This document shows positions 1-7,544 of a stretch of 35,052 nucleotides of DNA, in pieces. The notes beneath the pieces were generated by a model that saw nothing but the letters and a program-made list of their open reading frames with translations, was not told the DNA's origin and did no database searches. A program made the position numbers and the translations under genes. The stretch is taken from positions 1 to 35,052 of the forward strand of contig JBFPJN010000009.1 in the NCBI GenBank assembly GCA_040839025.1. Reading direction: 5' to 3'. Origin of the DNA: Alphaproteobacteria bacterium LSUCC0719 (GTDB lineage: Bacteria; Pseudomonadota; Alphaproteobacteria; Puniceispirillales; Puniceispirillaceae). Every line of letters begins with the position of its first letter. The first letter of the stretch is position 1.

Positions 1-63
1 CTGTACGTCACCTGACCTGTTAGCACATAAAATGCTGACATATCAGTGATGTACATGAAGAAA

Positions 64-138
64 TGGTGCCCGCTGAGGGAATCGAACCCCCAACTAATCA
101 TTACGAATGACCCGTTATACCATTTAACTAAGCGGGCA
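64..138 (-). tRNA. tRNA-Thr (anticodon CGT)
   Basis: The reverse complement folds as a full tRNA. The 7-bp acceptor stem is TGCCCGC/GCGGGCA, the D stem GTTA/TAAC, and the anticodon stem GGTCA/TGATT carries loop TTCGTAA. The T arm contains GGTTCGATTCC, and CCA is encoded at 64-66. Anticodon CGT reads the threonine codon ACG. It lies just downstream of the HemY-like gene in the same orientation but has its own promoter-like sequence at the end of that gene. Confidence 0.95.
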
Positions 139-147
139 GTGGCTGCG

Positions 148-176
148 CTTATAGCGGCTTTCCCCGGCAGGTTCAA
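148..176 (-). promoter_or_regulatory. Sigma70-like promoter of tRNA-Thr
   Basis: On the minus strand TTGAAC (171-176) is separated by exactly 17 bases from TATAAG (148-153). The -10 box lies about 9 bases before the mature tRNA 5' end, a typical distance for a tRNA gene. The -35 box overlaps the stop codon of the upstream HemY-like gene, so the tRNA can be transcribed independently of the heme operon. Confidence 0.6.
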
Positions 177-1534
177 TCGGGCTTGTTCACCCCGATACCG
201 GATAATGATGGCAGGATCGGTGCCACCCCGTCGGGCCGCCGCCATTCCAAGGTGGCAAAACCGGCACAGCCCGCGCAATGGCCCTGCCATTCATCATGGA
301 CAAGCTGACATTCGGTGCATTGCCAGCAACGTGGACGCGGTGCCTCACCGGCCTGACGAAGGGCCTCTGTTTCCGCAACGTGGTCCTCTGCCTCGGCAGC
401 AAGACGCGAGACAAGGCGCCAGGCCGCGGCATCCCGATGGGCCGGGGCAATCTCGTCAAGCAACCTGCCTGCCTCGCCGACAAGACCATGTGTCATCGCC
501 GCTGTGGCCACCACCAGCCGTCCTTCATCGGCACGCGGACCATCCTTTGGCATCAGTTTGACCAATCTGGCGACATGACCACCGTCATTCACCTTCCACA
601 CTGTCTGCAGCATCGCCGCGATCCTGTCATGCGGCAAAGATTTGAAGGCTCTTTCCAGCCATTTCACAGCCTTGCGGGGACTTCCATCCTCTTCGTGAAG
701 CGTGGCAAGCCGCATCGCGGCAGGCCAGAATTCGGGCCAGGCGTCGATCGCCGCCTCGAGGCTGGCAGCTGCGGTACGGCGCGCCTTTCTGTCGGCCCCG
801 GCATCAAGCATCGCCAGCGCATCAAGATAGGCCAGCGCCGCCCTTTGCCGTGCCAGACGATACCGCATCGAATCATCATGCCCGTCCGCCGCCGCGACAA
901 CAGCATGTGCCGGCAGTGCCGCCGCCCAGTTGCCACGCTCCGCTTCAAGCACCATCACCTGGCGCGCCGCAAGCGCGGATTTCGGACGCAGGTCCAATGC
1001 CAGCCGGGCCGCCGCCAGAGCCTGATCAGGCTGATCATTCTCCAGCGCCAGTCTGGCAAGACCGATATGACCAAGAAAGGCGGTATCCTTGCCGCGCGTC
1101 AGCGAGGTGAAATACCGCCCGGCAGCCTTGTGATCGCCTGACATGTGCGCCGCCTGCGCGGACAGCAGGTCGGTCAGCTGTGGCGCGGCAAGCAACCGTT
1201 GCGCCCGCGCCGCCTGACGACGCGCCTCGTCCGGCTCGCCGGCCGACACCGCCATCAGCCCAAGCGCCAGAGCCCGGTGTCCCGACTCTGTCCGCCGCCT
1301 GGTAAGGTTACGGCCAAGCCATGACGGCAACCCAAGCAGACCGCGAAACAGCCTGTCGGTCAGCACAAGGGCCAGCGCCAGAACAACCAGGATCGCCACC
1401 GCCAGACTGGTGCGCATCTCAAGCTGCCATCCAAGCCATTCAAGCTGCACCATGCCGGGCTGGGCACCAAGCCAGGCTGCCAGAGCCGCGCCAAACAGAA
1501 CAAGAATGACAAGACCGAGAAGACGTCCGAACAT
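173..1534 (-). CDS. hemY: HemY-like inner-membrane TPR protein with C-terminal zinc ribbon
   Basis: This 453-residue protein matches the alphaproteobacterial 'heme biosynthesis HemY N-terminal domain' family. Two hydrophobic segments at about residues 4-24 and 43-62 form the HemY_N membrane hairpin. The rest is Ala/Leu-rich helical repeat sequence of TPR type. Near the C terminus Cys406-x2-Cys409 and Cys420-x2-Cys423 form a probable zinc ribbon, similar in layout to that of the LPS-assembly protein LapB. The biochemical role of this family is not settled; it is not the HemY protoporphyrinogen oxidase of Gram-positives. Its ATG overlaps the stop of the upstream Mic60-like gene (TGATG), so translation is probably coupled. 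It is the last protein gene of the hemC operon. Confidence 0.85.
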   Translation of the reverse strand: MFGRLLGLVILVLFGAALAAWLGAQPGMVQLEWLGWQLEMRTSLAVAILVVLALALVLTDRLFRGLLGLPSWLGRNLTRRRTESGHRALALGLMAVSAGEPDEARRQAARAQRLLAAPQLTDLLSAQAAHMSGDHKAAGRYFTSLTRGKDTAFLGHIGLARLALENDQPDQALAAARLALDLRPKSALAARQVMVLEAERGNWAAALPAHAVVAAADGHDDSMRYRLARQRAALAYLDALAMLDAGADRKARRTAAASLEAAIDAWPEFWPAAMRLATLHEEDGSPRKAVKWLERAFKSLPHDRIAAMLQTVWKVNDGGHVARLVKLMPKDGPRADEGRLVVATAAMTHGLVGEAGRLLDEIAPAHRDAAAWRLVSRLAAEAEDHVAETEALRQAGEAPRPRCWQCTECQLVHDEWQGHCAGCAGFATLEWRRPDGVAPILPSLSGIGVNKPD

Positions 1535-2712
1535 CAGTCGGTCACCCCGGTGGCGGCAAGACGTGACGTCATGTCAGCCATCAGACCGACAAGCGCCGCG
1601 TCAAGGTCAAGTCGGCGCTGGGCCTGCGCCTGCCATGCGGCAAGACGCGCCGAGGCCGGCACAATCTGCCGGCTGGCGGCAACCGACGAGAGCAGATTCC
1701 CGGCGCGAAGGGCATTGGCAAACACGTCAAGCGGCACCGGATCATCACGCTGGCCATCTGAACGCGAGGATGATTCCTCACTGCGGCGAAGCCTGATAAA
1801 CCCGGCAAGCCGGCCAGTCGCATTCTGCCACCAGCCCGCAGCCTCATTCTGATCACGCCGCAGGTCACCGGCCAGATCGACGCCGCTGGCAAGAAGCTGT
1901 GTCGTCGTCGCGGGCGGCGGGGTCAAAAGCGCCTGAATGCCGGCCAGACCCTCAATATCGAGACCGGCCCGTGCCAATTCCTCAAGCACCGACAGCCATT
2001 GTACAGGATCGCCCCCGACAAGATTGGCGGCATTCATCGCGTTTGCCGCGCCAAACCCGGCCTGGGCCAACGCCAAAGCTGTGTTGGGTAAACTGCCATC
2101 GATAGACGTCTGCGCGGCATCACTGGCAGCAGACAATGCATCCATGTCAGCCGCCAGCATGTCGAGACGCTTCGACAATGCCGACAGCGCGTCTGCCGGA
2201 TCCTGCGGCAGGCTGGCCTCGATGCCGTCAAGGCGCGCGTCGATTTCGGCCCGACCTTTGTCAACAGCTGCCAGTTCAGCCTGCATGCTGGCAAGCGCGT
2301 CATTGGCCGCTGCCATCTGCGCCGCCAGCCCTTCAATTTCGACACGAAGCTGGGCTTCGTGGCGCGCCGCCATCCATTGCAGAAGACCGCCCCCCGCAAG
2401 AACAAGCACCAGGGCCGGCACACCAAGCATGACCGGCAAACCAAAACGCCGGCGCTTTGTCTCGCCTGATGACGCAGCGTCACCGAACCCGTCCGAGGCC
2501 GAGTGGCCAGATGCGGCATTGGCGGATTCATCATTGTCTGATGTCATATTGTCTGGCCGGGCGCCGGTGGATGATGGGCCTTTGCCTTCGGCCCCGGACC
2601 GCGCCCTGTTGCGACCAGCGGCGCGCCGACGCCCGGTCGGCCCGCCGGTCTTTTCCACGGCAACACCTTCGATAATGTCCGGATCGGTGTCTGGAGTCTC
2701 TTTGCTGCTCAT
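1534..2712 (-). CDS. Mic60/mitofilin homologue (COG4223 type)
   Basis: The 392-residue protein has a long, charged, low-complexity N terminus (about 1-88) and one transmembrane helix at about 91-113. A coiled-coil-like stretch follows at about 116-200, then a helical C-terminal region with the RL(A)xxIRLRR-type motif seen in alphaproteobacterial mitofilin-like proteins. The family is known to sit in the heme operon beside hemY and is regarded as the bacterial relative of mitochondrial Mic60, which shapes inner-membrane folds. Older annotations call it HemX or uroporphyrinogen-III synthase-like. The product should be anchored in the inner membrane with its coiled coil in the periplasm. It lies between hemD (78-bp gap filled by a tandem repeat) and the HemY-like gene (1-bp overlap). 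Confidence 0.8.
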   Translation of the reverse strand: MSSKETPDTDPDIIEGVAVEKTGGPTGRRRAAGRNRARSGAEGKGPSSTGARPDNMTSDNDESANAASGHSASDGFGDAASSGETKRRRFGLPVMLGVPALVLVLAGGGLLQWMAARHEAQLRVEIEGLAAQMAAANDALASMQAELAAVDKGRAEIDARLDGIEASLPQDPADALSALSKRLDMLAADMDALSAASDAAQTSIDGSLPNTALALAQAGFGAANAMNAANLVGGDPVQWLSVLEELARAGLDIEGLAGIQALLTPPPATTTQLLASGVDLAGDLRRDQNEAAGWWQNATGRLAGFIRLRRSEESSSRSDGQRDDPVPLDVFANALRAGNLLSSVAASRQIVPASARLAAWQAQAQRRLDLDAALVGLMADMTSRLAATGVTD

Positions 2713-2730
2713 GCTGTTGTCAGGCCCCTA

Positions 2731-2786
2731 TCTGAACATGGCTGTCTGAACATAGCTGTCTGGACATGGCTATCTGGACGCGGCAT
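2731..2786. repeat. 14-bp tandem repeat, four imperfect copies
   Basis: Four consecutive 14-base units on the plus strand: TCTGAACATGGCTG, TCTGAACATAGCTG, TCTGGACATGGCTA and TCTGGACGCGGCAT. They fill most of the gap between the hemD stop codon and the start of the Mic60-like gene. On the minus (transcribed) strand three units contain an ATG, but the one nearest the gene opens only a three-codon frame before TAG. Confidence 0.85.
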
Positions 2787-2790
2787 GCCG

Positions 2791-3543
2791 TCAATATCTT
2801 GCTGCATGACGATGATAGAACAAAGCGGCAATAGCTAAAAGCCGTGCGCGTGTCGAACGTTTGGCGATGAATTCCTCGCGCCAGCCCGACCCGGCCGCGG
2901 CGGCAATGGCCGCGCTTCCGGCAATCAAAGTGATATGGGGAATGTGCGCGTCCAGATCATGTTCCGACACCATCTCGCGAAACAACCTTGCCGAGCGCGC
3001 CGACATCAGAATCACCCCGGCAATACGGCCATTCCCAAGCCTTGCGATCGCCGTATCATCGAACCGGGGAATCGCGACCATCTCGTAGACAGGATGGATC
3101 TTCACCTCGATCTGCGGTGCCAGCGCGGTCTGCATGTCAAACCCACGATGCATCGCACAGGGCCACAGAAGCGGCAAGGACGACAGATCATGGCGGGCCA
3201 GTATCAGCGGCACCAGGCCGGCACCACCGCCGGTGCCGACCGTCACATCATGGAACCCTGCCCGCCGGGCAAGGCGCCCGGTGGCGCGCCCGACGACAAA
3301 GACCGGCATGCCGGACCAGACGGATGGCAGCCCACCGTCGAAACTGTCAAGGAAAGCGGCAATGGCATGACGGCTGGTGAAAATCAGCCCGCCTGCCGTG
3401 CCGGCCTCCGGAACCGTCATGTCGAGATACATCGCTTCCATCACCGGCGCTGCCAGCGCCGCCACACCGCGCCGTTCCAGCGCGGCAACATCCAGGGCAC
3501 CATCAGGTGCCGGGCGGACTGTCAGGATGAAGTCTGTCGTCAT
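2791..3543 (-). CDS. hemD: Uroporphyrinogen-III synthase
   Basis: The 250-residue product has the weakly conserved two-lobe layout of HemD, with an N-terminal TVRPAP and a mid-protein FVVGRATGRLARRAGF stretch. The C-terminal half contains GVILMSARSARLFREMV, corresponding to the family's conserved Ser/Thr region. HemD closes and inverts ring D of hydroxymethylbilane to give uroporphyrinogen III, the common precursor of heme, siroheme and cobalamin. It lies 30 bp downstream of hemC in the same operon, which strongly supports the call for a family with low sequence identity. The start is ATG at 3543. Confidence 0.88.
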   Translation of the reverse strand: MTTDFILTVRPAPDGALDVAALERRGVAALAAPVMEAMYLDMTVPEAGTAGGLIFTSRHAIAAFLDSFDGGLPSVWSGMPVFVVGRATGRLARRAGFHDVTVGTGGGAGLVPLILARHDLSSLPLLWPCAMHRGFDMQTALAPQIEVKIHPVYEMVAIPRFDDTAIARLGNGRIAGVILMSARSARLFREMVSEHDLDAHIPHITLIAGSAAIAAAAGSGWREEFIAKRSTRARLLAIAALFYHRHAARY

Positions 3544-3573
3544 CTGTCATTCGCCGCATCAGCCATTCTCATC

Positions 3574-4509
3574 TCAGGCGAGGAAGTCGCGCCCACCGGC
3601 CGCCTCGAGCAGTCTGGCGCCGAGCTGTCTGCCAAGCGCGACCGCATCCTGCTGTGGCGCAACCTCACTGCCACGATGCGCCGCTGTCCCGTCCGGCCGC
3701 AGCACCATGCCGTCAAGATTCAGCATGCCGCCATCATCAAGCGTCGCACTGGCCGCAATCGGGGTGTGGCATGATCCGTCAAGATAGGCCAGCAGGGCGC
3801 GTTCCGCCGTCACCTCGGCAGTTGCCTGCGCGCAATTCAGGCCGGCAATGGCGTGCGCCACCGCCCGGTCGCGATCACTGTCGCCGTCACGGATCTGAAT
3901 GGCCAGCGCACCCTGTGCCGCTGCCGGCGGCATGATCGCCGGGTCCAGCGGCGTATGCGGCACATCAAGCCCAAGCCGGCGCAGGCCGGCCATGGCAAGG
4001 ATGATGACATCATATCGACCTTCGGCAAGCGCAGCCAGCCGCGTATTGACATTGCCACGAAGCAGTTCGATCCGCAGGTCCGGCCTGTGGTGACGCAGCA
4101 GCGCCTGACGCCGGACCGATGCCGTGCCGACCACCGCGCCTTCGGGAAGCGAGTCGATCGTCTCGAAAGGCCCGATCAGCGCGTCGCGCCTGTCCTCGCG
4201 CGGCAGCACCGCCGCAATGGTGGTGCCCTCGGCAAAGACCGTTTCCATATCCTTCATCGAATGAACGGCAGCGTCACAATGTCCGGCAAGCAGCTGATGC
4301 TCCAGCTCCTTGACAAACAGCCCCTTGCCACCCGCATCGGCAAGCGAACGGTCGAGGATCCGATCACCGCGCGTTGTCAGTGACAGAATGTCTGTCGCCA
4401 GCGGTGCCAGGCGTTCGCGGACGATATCGGATTGCGCCAGCGCCAAGGCCGACGCACGGCTTCCCAGAATGAGCGGATGCGCGGCAAAGATATCGGACAA
4501 TTGGGTCAT
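3574..4509 (-). CDS. hemC: Porphobilinogen deaminase (hydroxymethylbilane synthase)
   Basis: The 311-residue protein begins MTQLSDIFAAHPLILGSRAS and aligns end to end with HemC. Visible motifs are LGSRASALALAQ, the active-site AVHSMKD with the catalytic Asp, RRQALL, and LDGSCHTPIA with the Cys that carries the dipyrromethane cofactor. It polymerises four porphobilinogens into hydroxymethylbilane. An upstream in-frame ATG at 4578 would add 23 residues unlike the family and would lie upstream of the promoter-like boxes, so 4509 is preferred. It is the first gene of the minus-strand heme operon and is divergent from tsaD. Confidence 0.95.
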   Translation of the reverse strand: MTQLSDIFAAHPLILGSRASALALAQSDIVRERLAPLATDILSLTTRGDRILDRSLADAGGKGLFVKELEHQLLAGHCDAAVHSMKDMETVFAEGTTIAAVLPREDRRDALIGPFETIDSLPEGAVVGTASVRRQALLRHHRPDLRIELLRGNVNTRLAALAEGRYDVIILAMAGLRRLGLDVPHTPLDPAIMPPAAAQGALAIQIRDGDSDRDRAVAHAIAGLNCAQATAEVTAERALLAYLDGSCHTPIAASATLDDGGMLNLDGMVLRPDGTAAHRGSEVAPQQDAVALGRQLGARLLEAAGGRDFLA

Positions 4510-4517
4510 AGCCGCCT

Positions 4518-4546
4518 GTAATAATGCCCGGTCGCCACAGTTGCAA
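4518..4546 (-). promoter_or_regulatory. Candidate hemC promoter very close to the start codon
   Basis: On the minus strand TTGCAA (4541-4546) and TATTAC (4518-4523) are spaced by 17 bases. Only eight bases separate the -10 box from the hemC ATG at 4509. Transcription from here would start at or within one or two bases of the start codon, giving a leaderless or nearly leaderless mRNA. A second TTGATA-like box exists further upstream, so the assignment is tentative. Confidence 0.35.
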
Positions 4547-4571
4547 AATAAAAAGCCACCAGCCAGGGGAC

Positions 4572-4600
4572 TTATCAACCCGGCGGCGATGCCTTATGCT
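4572..4600 (+). promoter_or_regulatory. Candidate tsaD promoter
   Basis: TTATCA (4572-4577) is followed after 17 bases by TATGCT (4595-4600). The predicted transcription start near 4607 gives a leader of about 27 bases to the chosen tsaD ATG at 4634. It also makes the upstream in-frame ATG at 4589 unlikely, because that lies inside the promoter. Confidence 0.4.
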
Positions 4601-4633
4601 CGAACCGCAATCCCAAGATATGGACGCCGCCTG

Positions 4634-5692
4634 ATGAATGACCCCTTCCTGATGCTCGGCATCGAGAGCAGCTGCGATGAAACAGCGGCCGCCATCGTGA
4701 CCGAAGATGGAAACATCCTTGCCAGCGAGGTGGCTTCGCAGATGGACATCCATGCCGCACATGGGGGTGTGGTGCCGGAAATCGCGGCGCGGGCGCATCT
4801 CGACGCCATCGATCTGGTGATCGCCTCGGCACTTGCCAGCGCCGGAATCGACATTGATGCCATCGGCGGGGTGGCGGCAACAGGGGGACCGGGACTGATT
4901 GGCGGGGTCGTTGTGGGAACGGTGACGGCAAAGGCCATCGCCACGGCACGGAACATTCCCTATTACGCCGTGAATCATCTTGAAGGCCACGCGCTCAGCC
5001 CACGTCTGGTCGCGCCTGTCGCCTTTCCCTATCTGCTGTTGCTTGTGTCGGGCGGCCATACCCAGCTTCTGGCCGTTCATGGACCCGGTGCCTATGAACG
5101 CTATGGCACAACGATGGATGATGCCGCCGGCGAGGCGTTTGACAAAAGTGCCAAGATCATGGGGCTTGGCTATCCCGGCGGTCCGGCAATCGAACGCCTT
5201 GCCGCCGATGGCGATGCTGGAAAGATCAGACTGCCGCGGCCACTCAAGGGGGCCGATCACTGTCACTTCTCGTTTTCCGGGCTGAAGACGGCGGTGGCGA
5301 CGCGGCATGCGGCGCTGACGACAGATGGTGACAGGTCCGCATTGGCCGATCTGGCAGCATCGCTTCAGGCCTCGATTGCCGACTGCCTTGCCGACCGGGC
5401 ACGCTGGGCCATGGACAGGTTTGCCGGCGCATATGGCCCGTCAACACTGGTCATTGCCGGTGGCGTTGCCGCCAACAGGGCGATCTTCGACAGGCTGGAA
5501 ACCGAGGCCACCGATGCCGGATTCAATCTTGTCGTGCCACCAGCCTGGCTTTGTACCGACAATGCCGCGATGATCGCCTGGGCAGCGCTTGAGAGACGGC
5601 AGAGCCCGGACGGGCTGAGCTTTGCGCCGCGACCACGCTGGCCGCTTGACCCTGATGCCGCACCGCCGCCCGGTCGCGGGGTGCGGGCATGA
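4634..5692 (+). CDS. tsaD: tRNA N6-adenosine threonylcarbamoyltransferase
   Basis: From ATG 4634 the protein is 352 residues. It opens with GIESSCDETAAAIV, the Kae1/TsaD signature, and contains the metal-binding NHLEGHALSPRL (HxxxH). It also has the nucleotide-binding stretches LLVSGGHTQL, DDAAGEAFDKSAK and IAGGVAANRAIF, all at the expected spacing. It transfers the threonylcarbamoyl group to A37 of ANN-reading tRNAs, together with TsaB and TsaE encoded elsewhere. The open frame extends far upstream, but the family N terminus and the promoter position support this start. Its stop overlaps the gpsA start by 4 bp (ATGA), indicating translational coupling. Confidence 0.96.
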   Translation: MNDPFLMLGIESSCDETAAAIVTEDGNILASEVASQMDIHAAHGGVVPEIAARAHLDAIDLVIASALASAGIDIDAIGGVAATGGPGLIGGVVVGTVTAKAIATARNIPYYAVNHLEGHALSPRLVAPVAFPYLLLLVSGGHTQLLAVHGPGAYERYGTTMDDAAGEAFDKSAKIMGLGYPGGPAIERLAADGDAGKIRLPRPLKGADHCHFSFSGLKTAVATRHAALTTDGDRSALADLAASLQASIADCLADRARWAMDRFAGAYGPSTLVIAGGVAANRAIFDRLETEATDAGFNLVVPPAWLCTDNAAMIAWAALERRQSPDGLSFAPRPRWPLDPDAAPPPGRGVRA

Positions 5693-6657
5693 TCCGCGCC
5701 GCTGTCATTGGCGGTGGCAGCTGGGGGACCGCGCTTGCACATGCGCTACGCTGTGGCACGGCGATGCCAACCCTGCTGGTGCGCAATCAGGACAGCGCCG
5801 CATTACTGGCAGACGGGCGCTGTCGACAGCTTGCCGATCTTCCTGCGGTTGACGGATTTGACGCCACCACCAACCCGGAAATCCTGTCAACGGCCGAGAT
5901 GACCCTTGTCGTTGTGCCGGTTGCCGCGACCCGCGCCAGCCTGAGTCTGATTGCGGCCCATGCACCGACCATGGCGCCGGTTGTACTATGCGCCAAAGGC
6001 CTGGTGATGGATGGCGACACGCCGATGCTGGTATCCGAACTCGCCGCACAGATGCTGCCTGACACCCCGCATGTGATCCTGTCCGGCCCGACATTTGCCG
6101 ACGAGGTGATGCAGGGGCTTCCCGCCGCCATCACGGCGGCAAGCACGGACAGACAGGCCATTGACACCGTCCAGCAAGCCTTTGCCGGAAGCCATCTTCG
6201 CGTCTATGGCAATCTTGATCCAATCGGTGTTGCCATTGGCGGGGCGATGAAGAATGTGATTGCCATTGCCGCCGGTTGCGCTGCCGGCCTTGGTCTTGGC
6301 GACAATGCACGCGCAGCCCTGATCACGCGCGGCCTTGCCGAAATGGCGCGCTTTGCCGTCGCCGCCGGTGCGCAGCCCGACACCATTTACGGCCTGTCCG
6401 GGGCCGGTGACCTGGCCCTGACCTGTGCCGGGCCCCATTCGCGCAACATGGCCTACGGGCTGGCTCTTGGGCGCGGCGAGACCCCGTCGGACCGGCTGGC
6501 CGAAGGACGCCATAGTGTGGCGGCACTGGCGGCACGCGGCATCGAGCTTGGCGTTGAGCTTCCCATTACCATGGGTGTTGACAGTGTGATCAATCAGGAT
6601 GCCGACCTGCGTCAGGTTGTGGCCAGCCTGCTGGCGCGCCGGGTCGGGGTTGAATAG
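5689..6657 (+). CDS. gpsA: Glycerol-3-phosphate dehydrogenase [NAD(P)+]
   Basis: The 322-residue protein has the N-terminal Rossmann motif GGGSWGTALAHAL, a VVLCAKGL strand, and LSGPTFADEV. It also carries the catalytic-lysine region GGAMKNVIAIAAG and the C-terminal GLSGAGDLALTC motif. It reduces dihydroxyacetone phosphate to sn-glycerol 3-phosphate for phospholipid synthesis. It follows tsaD with a 4-bp overlap, a conserved alphaproteobacterial pairing. The stop codon lies inside a 14-bp tandem repeat. Confidence 0.96.
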   Translation: MIRAAVIGGGSWGTALAHALRCGTAMPTLLVRNQDSAALLADGRCRQLADLPAVDGFDATTNPEILSTAEMTLVVVPVAATRASLSLIAAHAPTMAPVVLCAKGLVMDGDTPMLVSELAAQMLPDTPHVILSGPTFADEVMQGLPAAITAASTDRQAIDTVQQAFAGSHLRVYGNLDPIGVAIGGAMKNVIAIAAGCAAGLGLGDNARAALITRGLAEMARFAVAAGAQPDTIYGLSGAGDLALTCAGPHSRNMAYGLALGRGETPSDRLAEGRHSVAALAARGIELGVELPITMGVDSVINQDADLRQVVASLLARRVGVE

Positions 6658-6690
6658 CCGGCGTTGAATAGTCGGCGTTGAATAGCTGGC
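6649..6690. repeat. 14-bp tandem repeat, three copies, containing the gpsA stop
   Basis: Three consecutive units: GTTGAATAGCCGGC, GTTGAATAGTCGGC and GTTGAATAGCTGGC. Each unit contains a TGA and a TAG, and 14 is not a multiple of three, so the three copies place stop codons in all three plus-strand frames. The first TAG (6655-6657) is the gpsA stop. Confidence 0.9.
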
Positions 6691-6748
6691 GACACACCTT
6701 ACCTCGACAGATAATGATCCCGGCACGATCACGGAAAGGCAGGGCAGG

Positions 6749-7168
6749 ATGAATTACTGGCTGATGAAATCGGAACCTTCAACCTGGTCATGGGATGACC
6801 AGCAGGCCAAGGGCGACGAGGGCGAAGGATGGGACGGCGTGCGCAATTATCAGGCGTCGAACAATATGAAAGCGATGGAAATCGGCGATCTGGCGTTCTT
6901 CTATCATTCGGTGAATGAAAAGCAGATCGTCGGCATTGTCGAGGTGATCAGGCTCTATCATCCCGATCCGACAGACGCCAGTGGCCGGTTCGGCATGGTC
7001 ACGGTGAAAGCCGTGAAAGGCATGACAAGACCTGTCACACTTGCCGAAATCAAGGCTGATGAACGTCTTGCCGATATGGCGCTTGTGCGCCAGTCACGCC
7101 TGTCGGTGACACCCGTCACAGCAGCGCAGTGGGACATGCTGATGGCGATGGGGAACACAACCCTGTGA
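6749..7168 (+). CDS. EVE-domain protein (thymocyte nuclear protein 1-like)
   Basis: The 139-residue protein begins MNYWLMKSEPSTWSWDD and contains GVRNYQASNNMKAM, GDLAFFYHS and IVGIVEV, the standard landmarks of the EVE domain (a PUA-like fold). EVE domains bind modified bases in nucleic acids. The stand-alone bacterial version is widespread and its cellular role is poorly defined. A purine-rich ribosome binding site (AAAGGCAGGGCAGG) precedes the ATG closely. It lies 91 bp after gpsA and converges with the LAB_N gene, with 7 bp between stops. Confidence 0.9.
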   Translation: MNYWLMKSEPSTWSWDDQQAKGDEGEGWDGVRNYQASNNMKAMEIGDLAFFYHSVNEKQIVGIVEVIRLYHPDPTDASGRFGMVTVKAVKGMTRPVTLAEIKADERLADMALVRQSRLSVTPVTAAQWDMLMAMGNTTL

Positions 7169-7175
7169 CCACAGA

Positions 7176-7544
7176 TCAGCTGTCGGACGAGGTTTCGCGT
7201 CGAATGAAATAGAGATTCCGCAGATAGATGAACAGGCCCAGACCCTGACCACATATGATCACCGGATCCTGTCGCCAGATGGCATAGAGAAGCAGCACCG
7301 CACCACCGCCGATCGAGAAGTACCAGAACGCGATCGGGATTACCGACTTGGCCTGTTTTTCCGAAGACAGCCACTGAATGATAAAGCGCATCGCGAACAG
7401 ACCCTGCCCGGCAAAACCGACAATGATCATGATGCGTTCGGGATTTGTAACCAGGCTGTCGGGCAGAAAAGGCAGCAATGTGACAAGAACGCTGGCAAAG
7501 GCGCGCGCGCCTGCCTCGATTTGCGATGACAGAAAGGCGATCAT
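7176..7544 (-). CDS. LAB_N domain small membrane protein (lipid-A-disaccharide synthase N-terminal-like)
   Basis: The 122-residue protein has about three hydrophobic segments. It carries the family motif FxxRFIIQWLxSEKxxKSVIPxxFWYFSxxGG, here at roughly residues 50-80, followed by GQGLGLFIYLRNLYFI. This domain (COG3952) occurs alone or fused to other lipid A enzymes, and its exact activity is unknown. Its start overlaps the stop of the GT2 gene by 4 bp, and the pair is conserved next to ArnT-like transferases. That context points to a role in modifying or transporting a lipid-linked sugar in the inner membrane. Confidence 0.85.
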   Translation of the reverse strand: MIAFLSSQIEAGARAFASVLVTLLPFLPDSLVTNPERIMIIVGFAGQGLFAMRFIIQWLSSEKQAKSVIPIAFWYFSIGGGAVLLLYAIWRQDPVIICGQGLGLFIYLRNLYFIRRETSSDS

